DNA from: Ulva prolifera
Taxonomy: Eukaryota > Chlorophyta > Ulvophyceae > Ulvales > Ulvaceae
Length of the DNA stretch: 64,000 nt
NCBI GenBank assembly: GCA_023078555.1
Contig: CM041198.1
Span: 6,820,924-6,884,923, forward strand
Direction of reading: 5' to 3'
In this document: positions 36,601-49,446 of the stretch, one piece after another
Layout: every line of letters starts with the position of its first letter
Numbering within the stretch: the first letter of the stretch is position 1
The notes under the pieces: generated by a model
Databases searched by the model: none
The model's input: only the letters and a program-made list of their open reading frames with translations
What the model was told of the DNA's origin: nothing
Program-made: the position numbers and the translations under genes

Positions 36601-39041
36601 ACAGTGGTGTTGCGCGTGGCTGTGCGTCTGGTTTCAGCTGCTGCACATTGCATTCGGTGATGCATGCTGCCGCCTGCGTGCTGCACGGCTCGCATGCATC
36701 GTTCTGCCATTCGCTGGTTCCGTTTCCCATGATACAGACTGCTACATGGCCATACCGCTGTGCTGGGCTACCATGCAACGGCGCCTGCGCATTGATGTCA
36801 TTGTTACAGCCTGTTTTATGGGCGCCTGCTGTGCCTCCCTCCTGTGTTGCAGCAGCACACTGATGAGAGACACGCCGAGGCGATATGCCCTTCACCCTGT
36901 GCTTCTCGTCTGCCTCGCAAATGCAGCCGTGCTCTCCAAACACGACCGTGGCTGTGGCGGCGCAGAGCGGGAGGCGATGCTGAAGATGTACGGCATGGCG
37001 ATGGAGGCCCTCAACCTCGACCAGCGGCCCACCGAGGACTTCACGGCAGGCGGTGCTGACCTCATGGGCGGCGCCGACGGGCCCGCAGCGGAGGCCGCCG
37101 CCCTCGAGGGCGCCCGCCGCGACCTCCTCACCTACGACGGGTGCGCCCCCTGTGTCCTTGGTTGCTGTTCGGGGCTTTCTCGTGCTCTGTGCATCGCTGC
37201 AGGGCGTGGCTGCGTCGCCGGACGGCGCACGACGATAGCTGTCTGTCAGTGACACGGCCGGGCTGATGCCATGCCTCTCTGCTGCGCCTTGTTTGTTTCG
37301 CATCGTCACAGTTTCCTGGGCCCCGCGGCTGTGGTTGTCTGGGTCGGACTGTCGTTGCGATCAATGCATCGATCTACTCGTGGTTGCTTGGAGTGCGAGT
37401 GTCTCAGTGGCTCAGCTGCATGTTCATGCACGCGGCCGGGCCACACACTGTGGATGCCTGCATGCATGCATACACTCACTGTCAGATGTGCTACACGTAC
37501 AAGTCTGGAGGGGCCGGTAGCACCGCCTTACATTCACACTGTCAGATGTGTGGAACGACGATGCAGCGCGCCTCACATGCCCCCGCAGGCTCGACCACAG
37601 ACTCACGCCGGCATGTGGTGCAGGATGGGTATGGACTCAATGCCAGGTGCTGGTACCATGGTGCCTTTTGAGCAGCCTGAGGAGGATCTCATGGGAGGCG
37701 GCGCCGGTGGCTTTGGTGGCATGGGCGGCGGCATGGGAGGCGGAATGGGCGGCGGCATGGGCGGTGGCATGGGCGGCGGCATGGGTGGAATGGGCGGCAT
37801 GGGAGGCATGGGCGAGGACCTCATGTCCGGCGCGCCCGCAGCCACCGAGGAGGTGTGGCCCTGTCCTGTCTGAAAGAAATGCCCCTCTGCCTTTAGGCAT
37901 CTGGTGGATCAGTCGGATTGTCAAACCAAATGGGACCATATCGCTGTTCCCTCGCACATACCCGAGGCTATCTTTTCGTTCCCCTTCCTGCACGCAATTT
38001 CAATCGATCTGGCAGCGCTTGATCTTGCAAGCCGGACTAGTTCTGTGCGAATAGGGCCGCCAATGCAGACGAAATCGTGTGCAGATAGGGCTCTCGCGCC
38101 GGCCGTGGGGGTCGCTTGTGGCAGGCATGCATGCTCCATCTGGCATGTGCACGCCGAAACATGCACAGACAAGGCTATCGGCACGTACTGAAGCTGCCGC
38201 TTTGCAGGACCGGTACGTGGATGTTCAGAGGCCGGGCATGGACCAGCGCAACGGCAAACGCATGCGTGACATGCACGACGATGACGGAGGCGACCTAATG
38301 GGCGGCGGCATGGGCATGGGCATGGACATTGGCGGTGACCTCCGCCAGCAGCGTGGACAGATGGCCGGCATGCATTACAGCGAGCGGCGCCGCGGCGACA
38401 TGCGCGACGACGCGGACCACGTGCGCGCGGACGCACGCGGGGACTCGCGAGGGGGCCGTGGGAAGCAGCGCCCCACGCATGAAGAGGGGTGGGACCGCCG
38501 TGGCGGCGGCATGCTCGGCGGGGACCCGGCGCTAGATGTGCGGGGGCCGCCAGAGGGGAAGGGCGGGGGGGTGCGTGGGGGGATGCGGGGGGGCGCGGCT
38601 GCAGAGGAGCACAGCGCACGGCCGAGCCGCCGGCGGGACGACGGCGGCGGGGACCTGCGCGAGCGTGAGCGTGGCCACACGCGGCGGGAGGCCGCCGGTG
38701 GAGGCGACCTGCGGCGGGGCGGTGGTGGCGGGGCGCGGGAGCGAGACGGGCGCGCGGCGAGTGGCGCAGCGGACCTGCGGCGGCGGGGGCGTTGGGAGGG
38801 AGAGGAGGAAAGTGATTTGCGGCGGAGGGGGCGTGACGGTGGCAGCGGCCGTGCGGCGTATGATGTGGACGACCGCACTGCGATGGATGATGGTTGCCGG
38901 GGTGCGAGGGGCGGCGGCGCGGGGGATGTGGAGAGGCAAAGGCGGCGGTTCAGCATGGAGCGGGATCGAGAGGGAGGTGGGTCTGGAGATGACCTTCGGA
39001 CATCAAGCGCGCGGAAGGGGGTGCGTGGTGGGCGGCGCTAG
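33644..39041 (+). CDS. FIP1: FIP1-like pre-mRNA polyadenylation factor
   Basis: Exons: 33632-33949 (first ATG 33644), 35032-35240, 35990-36357, 36927 (or 36966)-37140, 37624-37852, 38208-39041; about 719 residues, phases consistent. FIP1 is a CPSF subunit that tethers poly(A) polymerase to the 3'-end processing machinery in the nucleus. The identification rests on AEYKEFLALGHGDIFELD followed by PWTLPGADLSDYFNYNLD, the Fip1 motif. The rest is disordered: a proline-rich N-terminus, an acidic middle exon, a Gly-Met repeat (exon 5, codons for GGGM) and an Arg/Asp/Gly-rich tail with repeated GGDLR or DLRRRG units, which resembles the RD/RE-rich tails of animal and plant FIP1. Acceptor TGCAG at 33631 opens the first listed exon in frame, so 5' exons may be missing. 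Introns carry a hAT-type element and a 16-bp minisatellite. Confidence 0.83.
34141..34613. mobile_element. Non-autonomous hAT-type DNA transposon (MITE) with 8-bp TSD
   Basis: Element 34149-34605 (457 bp) is bounded by terminal inverted repeats CAGAGTTGCATTA(G/A)TACG, 17 of 18 bases matching, and by identical 8-bp target duplications GTGCGCTC at 34141-34148 and 34606-34613. An 8-bp duplication with CAG-type ends is the hAT superfamily signature. Copies of the palindrome TACGCGTA occur near both ends (about 34194, 34549, 34582), as expected for subterminal transposase sites. There is no transposase frame. It lies in a FIP1 intron, between exons ending 33949 and starting 35032. Confidence 0.9.
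34261..34285. repeat. Perfect hairpin inside the hAT-type element
   Basis: GGCTTGGCGCC at 34261-34271 and its exact reverse complement at 34275-34285 surround a 3-nt loop. The stem is GC-rich and would be very stable in the intron RNA. Confidence 0.95.
35422..35590 (+). repeat. 16-bp minisatellite in FIP1 intron
   Basis: About 10.5 nearly identical units of CTGCTGTGCATGGGGC. Because 16 is not a multiple of 3, all three frames stay open, which creates long false proteins on both strands. The array lies about 180 bases downstream of the donor at 35241. Confidence 0.97.
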
Positions 39042-40935
39042 AGTGCTTGATTGGGACAGTGATTTCGGCCAGGTCGAGAGTGCAAGTTAGGGAGGCCTCG
39101 ATGGGGCGAGGGCTGTTGTGTGGGCTCCGAGTGAGGCTGGTTGGCACAGCAGGGGTGGCTTTCACCATCTCGGCGGGCAAAATGGGTGTTTGATCAGCAC
39201 AACTTCAATTAAAAAACCGAATGTCACGAGGAGAACTGCACTGGTGAGCATTATGCAGGGCAGTGCTGAGTATGGAGAGGTCGACTGCTGTGTTCGATCC
39301 GGTTTGTTGCTTGTGCAGACATGCTGTAGCCGTGTAAAAGCAAGTTTACGGGCTTCTCCTGGATCCCATCCGGCTGCAATGACTGTATCAAGCGTCTTTG
39401 CTTTTGCTGCAGTCAGTTTAGCTGGGGTCTGCTGTGTAATAAATGCCTGTAAGAGCCCCGGATGCCAAAGGCCCCTCAAGAGAAACAGTACCCCGGAGTG
39501 GGTACTGTTTACTGTCACATGTGTCGCGTGCCAATTGTATCGGTATTGCTGCTCAGATATCATGTAAAGCATTTTCACATCCATGTGGTCCCACTGACCT
39601 CGCACCCCTTACACAAGTGCGTAGCTGACTCAGCAGTGGAATCAAATTACACAGCATCATCAGTGCGTTATGCCGGAGCAGCTTGACGAGCTGTGCATTC
39701 TCCCTGCCCTCCATTGGCATGTGACCTGTAGCATACGGCGCTGCCTGGGACGAAGTTATCTCGGATGATAGATGCAGTAATGTTTGCTCATCAAGTATGA
39801 CCCTCCTCAAACGTCTCACGGTCACCCTGGCTGGAGTGGCGGAAACCAATTCAGTGAAGACAAAGCAGTCTAATTCACGAACACAAAACGGCAAAAAAAA
39901 AATTACGCGCCGACATTCATGGTTCACAGATCAATACAGATCAATTTGACAGTCCTGTCGCATCATAGTATGTAAGGCCAAGGGGGACATCCCACCCGTC
40001 CGGGGCCAGCCCATTTGGCTTCCGTGCACGAGCACGAATTTCAAAGGGCTCAGAATGTCCAAGAAAAGAACAGGATGGTGTACTGCTGCTGGCTATGCAT
40101 TGTATTCGATCTTTCAACAGCGATAGCGTGTGCAGCTCTGTTGGAATGCTGACATGCTGAATACTGATGCATCGAAATATGCTTCAGTACATGCCACGAC
40201 AACTATCCAGACCAGACCCAATGACCAATAAGATGCAGCACAGTGATCAAGCTGATGTTTGCTTGCGCAAGGGTGTGTGCTTGTCTGCGTGGGACGCAGG
40301 AGTCGCGCGTCACGACCGATCAATATTAATGTGTGGCGAAAGACATGCAGCCACAACGGGGACACTGTCCACATAAGTATGCGGCAGCAGCTGTACAAAT
40401 CAATGCATTCAGGCTAGGGATTTGTGAATCTAGCTGCACATATGGATAGATTTCAGACCGACGCAGTGTGAACCCGCTCGACACATCGAGGTCAGACACC
40501 GTTTTGAGTTCACTGGGCCCAGCTCTGAGGCCGCGATGTTGACGCGTCTTCCGGCGGTCCACATCCGACTCTAAAACGGGGCCATGCGGACGTCTGTGTG
40601 GGAGCACATCAGGATTCTTGATGAATGTGCCTCTTATTTCGATACATGTTGAATGAATATTTTGAACCAAATGGTCTTATTCAAATGAGCCCTAGAGATC
40701 TGGCAGCACAGCTTTGTGAATGCTATGACTTTGAGTTGAGGGCTTCTTCGTTGTCCGTCCTGTACGAAAGCTGAAAACAATATCGACGCTTTCGAACAAA
40801 TCAGTGGATTCCGTGGACGGTACTCACCTACATAACAGGGCAGTACGATTGAATTTGGCATAGCTCGCACGCAGCAAATTATCGTGCAATGCTGCAAGGA
40901 AACTGGCGCATGTAGTCAATATACTGACCTTCAGT
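39042..40935. other. FIP1 3' flank and unresolved intergenic region
   Basis: TGTAA occurs at about 39332 and 39432. A perfect 11-bp inverted repeat (AAACAGTACCC, 39483-39493 with 39500-39510) makes a strong hairpin. Reverse-strand frames at 39605-39162 (with a hydrophobic stretch LTSAVLLVTFGFLIEVVLI) and 39927-39553 might be exons of an unknown gene, and a forward frame near 39500 has a CxxC...HxxxxH pattern. None is convincing. Confidence 0.35.
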
Positions 40936-43900
40936 ATGGCTCAAAATTTGCTAGCTTCGGCGAATGCTCTGGGCTCGTTTTGCTCTCCGGAGCAGGCAAA
41001 TGGACCAAGGAAGCAGGCCGACAACGCCAGCACAGGTAAGCTCCAAATGCGACCTTTCAATGCGCACGACTACATCCTTGATCATTTGTAAATTTCTGAT
41101 TCATAGCCTGCACCGTGCATGCCACGTAACGCTATAGGAATGCCCAGGCATCTTTTTGTCGCCTGACGGACCTGTGAAGCTGCAAACCACTGCAAAATGC
41201 AACTTTCACGTGCCAAAGGCATAAAGTTTCGATTTGAGTTTTGATGTTCGTCCGGTAGGGAACATGATCAGCGTATCTCAGTCCTGCCTTCAGAGGCACA
41301 GTGGTCAGTGAATCGGCCACAACCCTTCATCACTGACACAAATGCGAAGTCGTCGAACGGTACATACGTTGTCTCTACATACATGTCACATGAGTGCTGC
41401 AGGTGGAACTGATGACTATGCCATGGACTGCCTCGGATCGCTTGACCTCGACGACCCGCAGAGCTTGCAGACTGCACAAGACATTCAGCATGGCCACAGC
41501 TCAGAGCTAGCCATGGACGTACAACAAGATCTTGACTGTCTAGTCGGGATCCTAGACGACTCTTGCTTATGGGATGCTCACACCCCAGAATGTTGCGCAC
41601 TGCCAGCCGGGTCACCAGGTCTAGCCACAGTATTCGACAACGATGCTCCTGCCCTGATGCAGGTGAATTTTCCTACCTCAGTTCAGCTGATTTGAATAGA
41701 TGTTCATAGACCGTGCTTGTGCGTGGTAGGCCATGCATGTGTATTCAGTACTTCTGCCTTGCAGCATGAAAGCTAGCATGGATCTGACAGTCGGTCTACA
41801 TCAGTACAGGTCCCGGCCATAGAGAGCAAGGACTCACATAGCGGCCAGGATACAGACACGTATGCTGGCTCACAGCTAAATCTGCCCACAGACGGTGGTG
41901 CGATTTTCCCTTGCCTTTCCTTCCCTTGATACGACTGCTTGGTTGAAGAATCCGAATAGCCTCAAATCAGTTGCCCAAGCGGTATCAGGTTGTCAGTTTT
42001 GTGCCGCACCATGAATGTGCTAGCACTGACCTGGTGGCTGCTACTCTCTTCCGGTCAGCCAGCCGGTCAAGTCTTTGTAAACCTCACATCACACTGGTAG
42101 CATGCGATATGGTTTGAAATATCGCCGCGTAAGGGGTTGTTGATATGCAATTCTTCATCTTACCACAGACCATTATTTGCCATATCAACACTATTCTGTG
42201 GATTTGTAGGCGCACAGCAAGGCCTGCCTGTGGTAGCGGAGGAGCACCAGCCACAAGCGCCCAGGAACCAACACCACGGCTTGTTGCCACAGTGCAATTG
42301 TCAGGGCCGTAATGACACTGCAATGCCGCAACCATCAGCCTGTGAAAGCAATCTCGACATTCTAGGTGACTTTAACGATGCGGATCTGCTTGCGGCCGAG
42401 TTTGGGTTCGAGTTCCTGGATGATCTGTGGTCACCAGCCATGGCCGCGGACGTCCCGCCAGATGACGCAGCTCCAGGCAATGCAGCAGGGCCTCACGCAA
42501 ACAGTACAACCTATTTAAGTTCAGATGCGGCCGCACACGCAATCCACCATGGAGCAGGCATTCCTCAGGATCTGGTGCGTTGCTTCAGCGGACCAATTGA
42601 ATGACCAGCATGAATCAATGGGGTCCTGCATCGCCACATGCTTCTCGCCCATATTGCAGTGCTCGTCCCTGAGAGGGGCCGTGCATGGCTGCTGCATGTG
42701 CGCTACACAGCAGTGCATCTGGAGGGCGCCATGCAGCTACATCTTCCATATTTGTATGGACGTGATGTTCACGTTCTTTGCCACACCATGAAGGTCCTGC
42801 TGGGCTCCAAATGACCATGCTTGCTTCCGTGGAAGGCAGAACACCGATCGCTTCCCCTCAGACAGCTCAACACATTTCACGGTGCTGCAGTGCTGAGTGA
42901 TGGGTCGAGCAGATCATTGCATTTCACACCATTTGAAGTTCCTAGTGGATGGGGCCACTCAGTGCTTGCCTGAGTGCAGGGACAAGGCTGCATTGACAGT
43001 GAGTATCCCGACCTCGATGAGTTCTTCGATTTCCTGAACAGCACCGATCTCGATGGATTCGGCGGGCTGTCAGGCCCGCTTCCGGACAGCGGCGGCCAGG
43101 ACTACGCCAGAGGCAGTGCAGGGCCAGCGCCTCCTCAGTTCCTGCAGCACGACGGCAAGGAGATGCAGAAGATGGGCGCTTTCGTTTGTGTGGAGCAGGG
43201 AGCGGTCCAGGATGGCAGCTCCAACAGCATGTTCAGCAACAGCCTTGTATACCAGGAGGCTAGCACTGGTGCGCAGCATGCAGCAGAGTGTCTGAATAAT
43301 AATAATAAAAAATTGCTGCAGTGAACCTGTGGCCACTACACCCCCTTCTTGTCTGCTGCGCCAGAGCTCCCGTAAGTGGCATGGTCGCTGCTGGTAAGAA
43401 CATGTGTGGTCATCGCTGCAACGGAACTATGTCGGCGTGACAGATAAAAGGACTGGCCTGACGGATTAAAAGGCAGCTTCCTGCTGGATCTCACTGCACG
43501 GACGCGTGGGTATTCATCATTGGGATTGTAGTCTTTGGTTTTAGATGGTCATGCATTAGAAATCACATTGTCACTTGCTACACTTGAGCCGAACGTGCGA
43601 CTCAAGGCTCGGCACAGGTCTGGTGCTGACGCAGTGGTGCAGGCTGCACAGGTGGCCTCGCTGCTGGCATGGGACAGGCAGGCGGAGATCACACCGGGGG
43701 ACGAAGCTCCAGCGAAGCCTCTGCCCTGGCCTCTGCTGAGCCGCTGCCCGCCAGTCACGGCAAGCACCCTGCACTGCTGGGCATCGCAGAGCATGACGAC
43801 TCAGCCACAGAGACGGACGACGACCCCGGCGGTCCCGGCTCGCAGGCTCAGCCCCAGCAGCGCTTGGAGCCCCAGGCGCAGAGCTGCAAGGAAGTAGACG

Positions 43901-46900
43901 ATTTCGCGAGTGGCAGCGCAGCGAATGGTACGCCAATTCCCACAGCAGCTCTGCTGTCCAGCCACAACTCAAACATCACTTGCATTGGCATTGCATGTAT
44001 CGCAGTAGGCAACGTGCACATGCGGACGGTCTGACTCTCTGCTGTTGCACAGGCGCAGAGATGTGGCAGGAGGCATGCACCAATGCTGGCAGTGAGGTGC
44101 ATGAGAAGGAGCTGGCAATACCCGCAACCTGCCGCGCTGCCGCTGTTCCACCGGCGAAAGCGGAGTGCCATTCGACGTCACTCAGTGTCGGTGCGCAGAC
44201 CGTCTCCCGCCCGCGCCGCACCCGCACCCACGCCGCAGCGCCCGCAGAGGCTGGTCCCGCTTCGGAGGGTGGCCAGTATGCGCTGCTGGAGCAGGTTGCA
44301 TTCCGGCAGCAACGCATGCTGAACGAGCTGCTGGGCGGCAGCGGCGAGCGGCTCCTGGACGCCGCGGCGCTGCAGAGGCTGCGGGCGGATGCACAGCGGC
44401 TGCAGAGCAACCTGCTGGTGGCCCTGCCTGACCTCGGCGGCGCAGCTGCCACAGCCGATGACGCCGCTGCTCCATCAGCTGGAGGCGGAGGCTGCCGGCT
44501 AAATGGCGCCGAGGTTACCGGGGGCATGCGTGGCCGTGACGGCCAAGGGCAGTCGGTGGGGTCATGTGCGAGTAGCGTCGCGGGGAGCCCCCCGGGGCAG
44601 CGCAGCATGGCTGCAGCGATTGACCTGCTTGGGTGTGGCGGCCATGCGCACCCGGCTACAGGTGTGCACTTGAGGCCTGTGCTTCCTGGCCACTGCATGC
44701 CGTAATTGCATTGTGGCCACTGTCAGCATCTGGAATGGCGTCGCTCAGCGCACAACGACGGCGCCATCATTCTCGTGCACGTGGGCGCACACTTCCGGCT
44801 GGCACGAATTAGTCAGCCCATTGGTCCAGTATGCCATTGGCTCATGGTTGTGTACCATGCAGGTGGAGGTGGCAAGTTGAGTGTCCTGGCTATTCCGCAC
44901 AGTCTGCCCCGTGACGCCGCTCAGGCACACGCCACCAGCCGTGACAGTCCTGACGGCTCAGCTGCACAGTCAGAGGGCCTCGCCGCCGCAAAGCGCAGTC
45001 GACGGCTGCGCATCAAGCGCCGCGTGGCGGATCACGAATGCCCCACAGCGGAACACCCCAGCCGTGTTTGTGACGATGGCACCCCCGATGTCGCTGCGGC
45101 ATCGATGGGCGCCTCAGCAGGCCTGCCGTGCAATTCCACGTGTGCCATGAATCACGCGATCGGCGGCGGCGTTGGTGAAGCTCCTGCAGCTGCGGACGCT
45201 ACCCCGTCTCCTGCTGTTTGCAGTGACAGCAAGCCACGTTCGAACATCGAAACCGCCCCGAGCAGCAAGCCACCGATGAACTGCGTGGAGGCACCCCTCA
45301 GCGCGCTGCGGCCCAGCGCACACCCTCGCGGCGAGGCTCAGCCGAGCAGCGACACGGAAACGGACAGTGACGACGAGAAAGACCTCAGCGCGCTCGCAGT
45401 GCATGTCTGCGCACCTACATCAGCAAGTGCTCGCGCACCACCGCGCAAGCCGTCCGCCCCAAAGACGCCGCAGGCCCAATTCCCCGTGCCGGCAATGCCG
45501 ACGCCTGGTTGTGCCCCGAGCAGTGCGGATCCAGCGCAGCTGCGGGGCGAGCGAGCTGCGCCGCAGCGTGCAAGCGCAGGCGTTGCAGGCGCTGCACTGC
45601 CTGCACGGGCGCCGGCGTGTGAGCGTGCATCGCTCAGCTCGGATGCCACTCATGCGCCGGATGCACAGATCGGCAGCAAAGAGGTGAAGCGGGGTAGGCC
45701 ACCAGAGGCACAAGCCAAGGTTGTGATTCAGACCCCCAAGGGGAGCAGCGGATGCAAGCGCGCTGCCCCAGCTGCGGCAGCTCCTTCTGTGCTGGGCGCA
45801 TGTGGAGATGATCCAAGCCGTAGAGCCACAGCGCCGGCATTTGCATCTGCACATGGCAAGGGAGCGTGTAGCTCGCGTCCGCCAGTGGTCAAGCACAGCC
45901 GCCAACCCGTCAGCCAGAAGAAGGCTTCTGGCGTTCGTGCAGTGCTGCATGCTGCTACTGGTGGTGCTTGCACCCCTGGGACTAGTGCCCCCGAGACCAG
46001 TGGGAAGCGCATGCCATCAGCGGCCCCAGCGGCCACAGAAGCTAAGGCCGCACTGAGGGCAACTGGCGACGCAGCTCGGCAGGCGCAGCCGCCGCAGACG
46101 CAGTCACAGGTGTCCGCGACGAAGCGGCCAGCGGCGTCTGCATCGGGATCTAGGTCTATTTGCGCGAACCCATGCAAGCGACAGCCGCCGCGGCCGGCCG
46201 CGCCTGCTGATGGTGTACATCACGCAGCCGCCCCGCTTGGTGGTAAACCTGGTGCTGGGTCTTGTGCTGGCCCCCGTGCAAAGGCAGGCCCAACGCCGTG
46301 CAGTGGCGCCGTGAATGAGGCGCCCCTGTGTGATTCTGCTCGGAAGAACCCCTGCACGGTATGGACTCCGCTGCCAGCAGCAATATGCCTGCAATCATAT
46401 ACCAGCCCAGAGGTAACGGCGCAGCTGCCTAGCGTATTCACCGCATGATCACTTTGTTCAGTGTTCATGCAGGAAGCGGTGCGTGTCTCCTGTCCACCGC
46501 AGGCATGCATCACCGCAGCACAGGATGCGTTACGCACACCAACCCCGAAGCCACAGCTGAAATCCTCTTTGCGGGCAGCTCCTCCACCTGCGCAGCAGCA
46601 GACGAGTTCTGGAAAGGCCGCACAGCCGCCTGCGAATGCCCGTCCAGCTGCCGCCATCCAGTCGGCGCCATCCGAGGCCGCTGCGGCAGCTAGCGCCAGT
46701 TCTGCCGGTCCGGCTAGGCAACCCGTGCACGTGGCTGACGGCACACCACTTCGCCAGATGCAACGGGGAAGCTGTGGGCCGCCGCCGCACGGCCGTCCGC
46801 CCTGGACACATAAAACTGTGCCGCACCCTGGCCACCCTCAGCACTGCCCGCCGGGGCTGCCCGTCTCCGGTGGATGGGTGGGGCACTGCATGCCGAATGC

Positions 46901-48278
46901 TCACTTCACGTGCGTTCCTCCTAGAGCTGCAGCATGTCCTTGACACTGCAGGCCCGTCTGCTGAGCGCATACCCTGCTATTTCATGTTGCAGCGCCGTGG
47001 ACGGAGCGTCGCTTCAGCTGCTTCATCTGCTTCTGTGCATGTCATCCATGGGCGCCTGTAGCCAGCCTGCGCCAATCGATGCTTCCAGCAGTACATACCA
47101 GAGTGACACACTACAGCGGCACACATCAGACATCGCGCGATGGCTGCAGGCCCATGCCTCCTTACGCGCTCAACCTCGCGGCCCCAGCCATGGCCGGTGC
47201 GCCGCAGCGGTGGCCCTGCCCGCCACCGTGCCCGCCACCAGCAGGCCCACGGCAGTTCCGCCCCGTGCCGCCGCAGGGCCCGCCACCGCCGCTGCAGGCA
47301 CCACTCCAGCCGCCCACCACCGCCGCTGCGCCGCCCGCCGTTGCTGATCTCGCTGACCTGGCAACGCTCCGCGACCTGCTCGCGTGTGCGACCGGAACAA
47401 CCCCGGCCTCGGCACCGGCCGAGTCGGCGCCAGCGCCATGCCCGTCGGCGGAGGCAAAGCCCCGGGCCAACGCCCCGGGCGTGTGCCCGACTTTGAAGCA
47501 GACCCGCACCTCCAGTCCTGCCAGTTCCGAGGCACGCGCGGCCGATGACGTGGCAATGTCATGGGACGATGCCCGTGACCTGCCCAAGGCACAGGGGGCA
47601 AAGGCAGCCGTCACGACCACTACCGGGAAGGCCCCGCCAGCGACGCACTGCAAGCGTCCCGCGTCTGAGTACAGCGAAGACGCAGAAGCCGCGACCCGCA
47701 AGGGTCTGCCGTATTGCCGCAGCAGCTGCAGCCCCGCTGGCACAGGAGTGTCTAGTGCAGACAAACAGCGGCCACAGGTACCGACGGCTGGACCCGGCAC
47801 AGAGCGCGCGGCGTCACCAGCGCACCACACGCATCAGCGCCCACCGAGCACGCGGCTCGGGCCCGGTTCTCATCGGGAGGGGGTTAACGTCGGCGGCAAC
47901 GCCGCACGTCACAGCAAGCGCCCCCGGCATGCTACGGCGGATGCTTCATGGGCCGCTGAGTGGTCGAAAGCGCCACGTTCTCGTGGCGAACAGGAGCGCA
48001 ATCGGCCCAGCAAGAGGCCTTCCACGGCCGACGGGGGTGATCGGACGCGGCCTGACGGCGCCGCACGGCGGCCACGACGCCATGGCGAAGAGAACGCGTG
48101 GCCCGTCCGCGGTGGCGTCTGCGGCCGGGGGCGACCACATGGCGGCGGCGTGCGTGTGCCCGGCGCGCCGCTGCAGGCACTGGAGCACATGCACCGCGAG
48201 CTGCAGGAGCGCGTGCCGGCGGCGGCGACGTTCACGATGGCCGCCCTCCCCAGTGACGGCGACCTCTTTGGGTGCTGA
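40936..48278 (+). CDS. Large low-complexity, probably nuclear protein (unidentified)
   Basis: Ten exons fit in phase: 40936-41035, 41403-41662, 41810-41894, 42210-42574, 42980-43268, 43652-43927, 44053-44661, 44863-46412, 46473-46909, 47150-48278; about 1,699 residues. The last two junctions are the least certain (a GTATGG donor at 46359 is an alternative). I recognise no family. Visible: acidic/aromatic segments in exons 4 and 5 (LDILGDFNDADLLAAEFGFE; YPDLDEFFDFLNSTDLDGF) that look like activation domains, a predicted helix in exon 7 (LEQVAFRQQRMLNELLGG), a basic cluster KRSRRLRIKRR early in exon 8 (candidate nuclear signal), and then over 1,000 residues rich in Ala, Pro, Ser, Thr and Arg, ending with Arg-rich and short ordered helices. 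Phase agreement across ten exons is the main support. A transcriptional coactivator role is inference only. Confidence 0.62.
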
Positions 48279-49446
48279 TCAAGCGCCCCCGAGACCACAT
48301 GGCCAGTATTGATCGCGAACCTGTACACCAGATCAATCCACTGTTCAATGGGTCGCAAACAAAGTTTTGGCAGCTTGCGGCGTGTGCATGTGTGGGTCAT
48401 TGTTCAGCCCCTCTGTTTCGTGAACTGGCCGCGGTGCATGAACACCGGACGGCAAGGTCCAGCTGCTGTTGAGTATTGTGAGGTGGCCCTGCAGCACGCT
48501 GGCTGCAGAGAGCCTGTGTGAGAGAGAACGGGTCTTTTCGAGAGGAAAATTACGTGCGGGCGTCCATGTGTTGAGGTGCGCCAAAAGGCCTGATCTGCGG
48601 GCGCAGTGGTGCAGCGGCAGCAAGAGCCAGGAGCTGTCATCGGCCGGCTCCTTGATCGGATCATGCGCCGGCCCGTGCGGCTCATGATATGGCGAGTTTT
48701 TGCGGAGGATCATGTTTGCCGTATCAGGTGTGCGTGTGTTGACATGTAGGGCTAGTATGTGATGTGTGCCCACCGCAAAGCACCCAGGGCGGGTGCCTGG
48801 GATGGAGTTGCAGGTCAAAAGGCTGGCTGGAGTGAAAAACGTTTCTATGGATGGCTGGGTACAGTAACAGGAACGTGCTGGACGTGTCCATGAAACCCTT
48901 GAGGGCACAGCATATTGATTTGTTAGTTGAAATTGTGTTCTCAAGGCCCAGCAACTGCATGTTCGCATCCATTGTAATTTGCCTGCCTCCAAACGACCTT
49001 GCCATCCATGCATATATGGCCGGATGCGATGAATATGAGTGGATTTTACTTACATCTAGAGTTTGGAATGCAATGCGGCTTCACGTTGGTTGCCTTCAAG
49101 CAAACTCGGAATTTTCAATTGACGATCAGCTACACCATGTTAGATCTGTTGGAATGGTGATTCGCATGCGTGTAAATGGTGATGCAGAGCCCTGAAGTGC
49201 AGCAGTTGACATAATCATACACACTCTCAACTACATAATGCTACCGGATAATTGTCATCAATGAGTTGCGGTCGCTCAAAGTGGTCTTTCCACATTCAGA
49301 AAGTCGTTTACAGTCACTCCCGTACCACTTCTGCCTGCCTACCATCACAGATAACAACTGCACCATGCAACCAATCCACTCGAGTCCCTCACACATGTCC
49401 CCACACACAGGTAACACCCCCAACGCTCCACGTCCCCAGCCCCTTG
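48279..49446. other. Convergent intergenic region
   Basis: This lies between the 3' ends of the large gene (+) and RabGGTase beta (-). A reverse-strand TGTAA at 49308-49312 is about 135 bases past the RabGGTase stop. A forward 114-codon frame near 48851-49195 has no recognisable features. Confidence 0.5.

Noticed and set aside
37603-37845. Reverse-strand proline-methionine repeat frame
   Set aside because: Antisense of the FIP1 Gly-Met repeat.
44706-44862. Coding continuation upstream of exon 8 of the large gene
   Set aside because: The frame is open, but the TGCAG acceptor at 44862 matches the phase of the GTGTGC donor at 44662, so this part is better read as intron.
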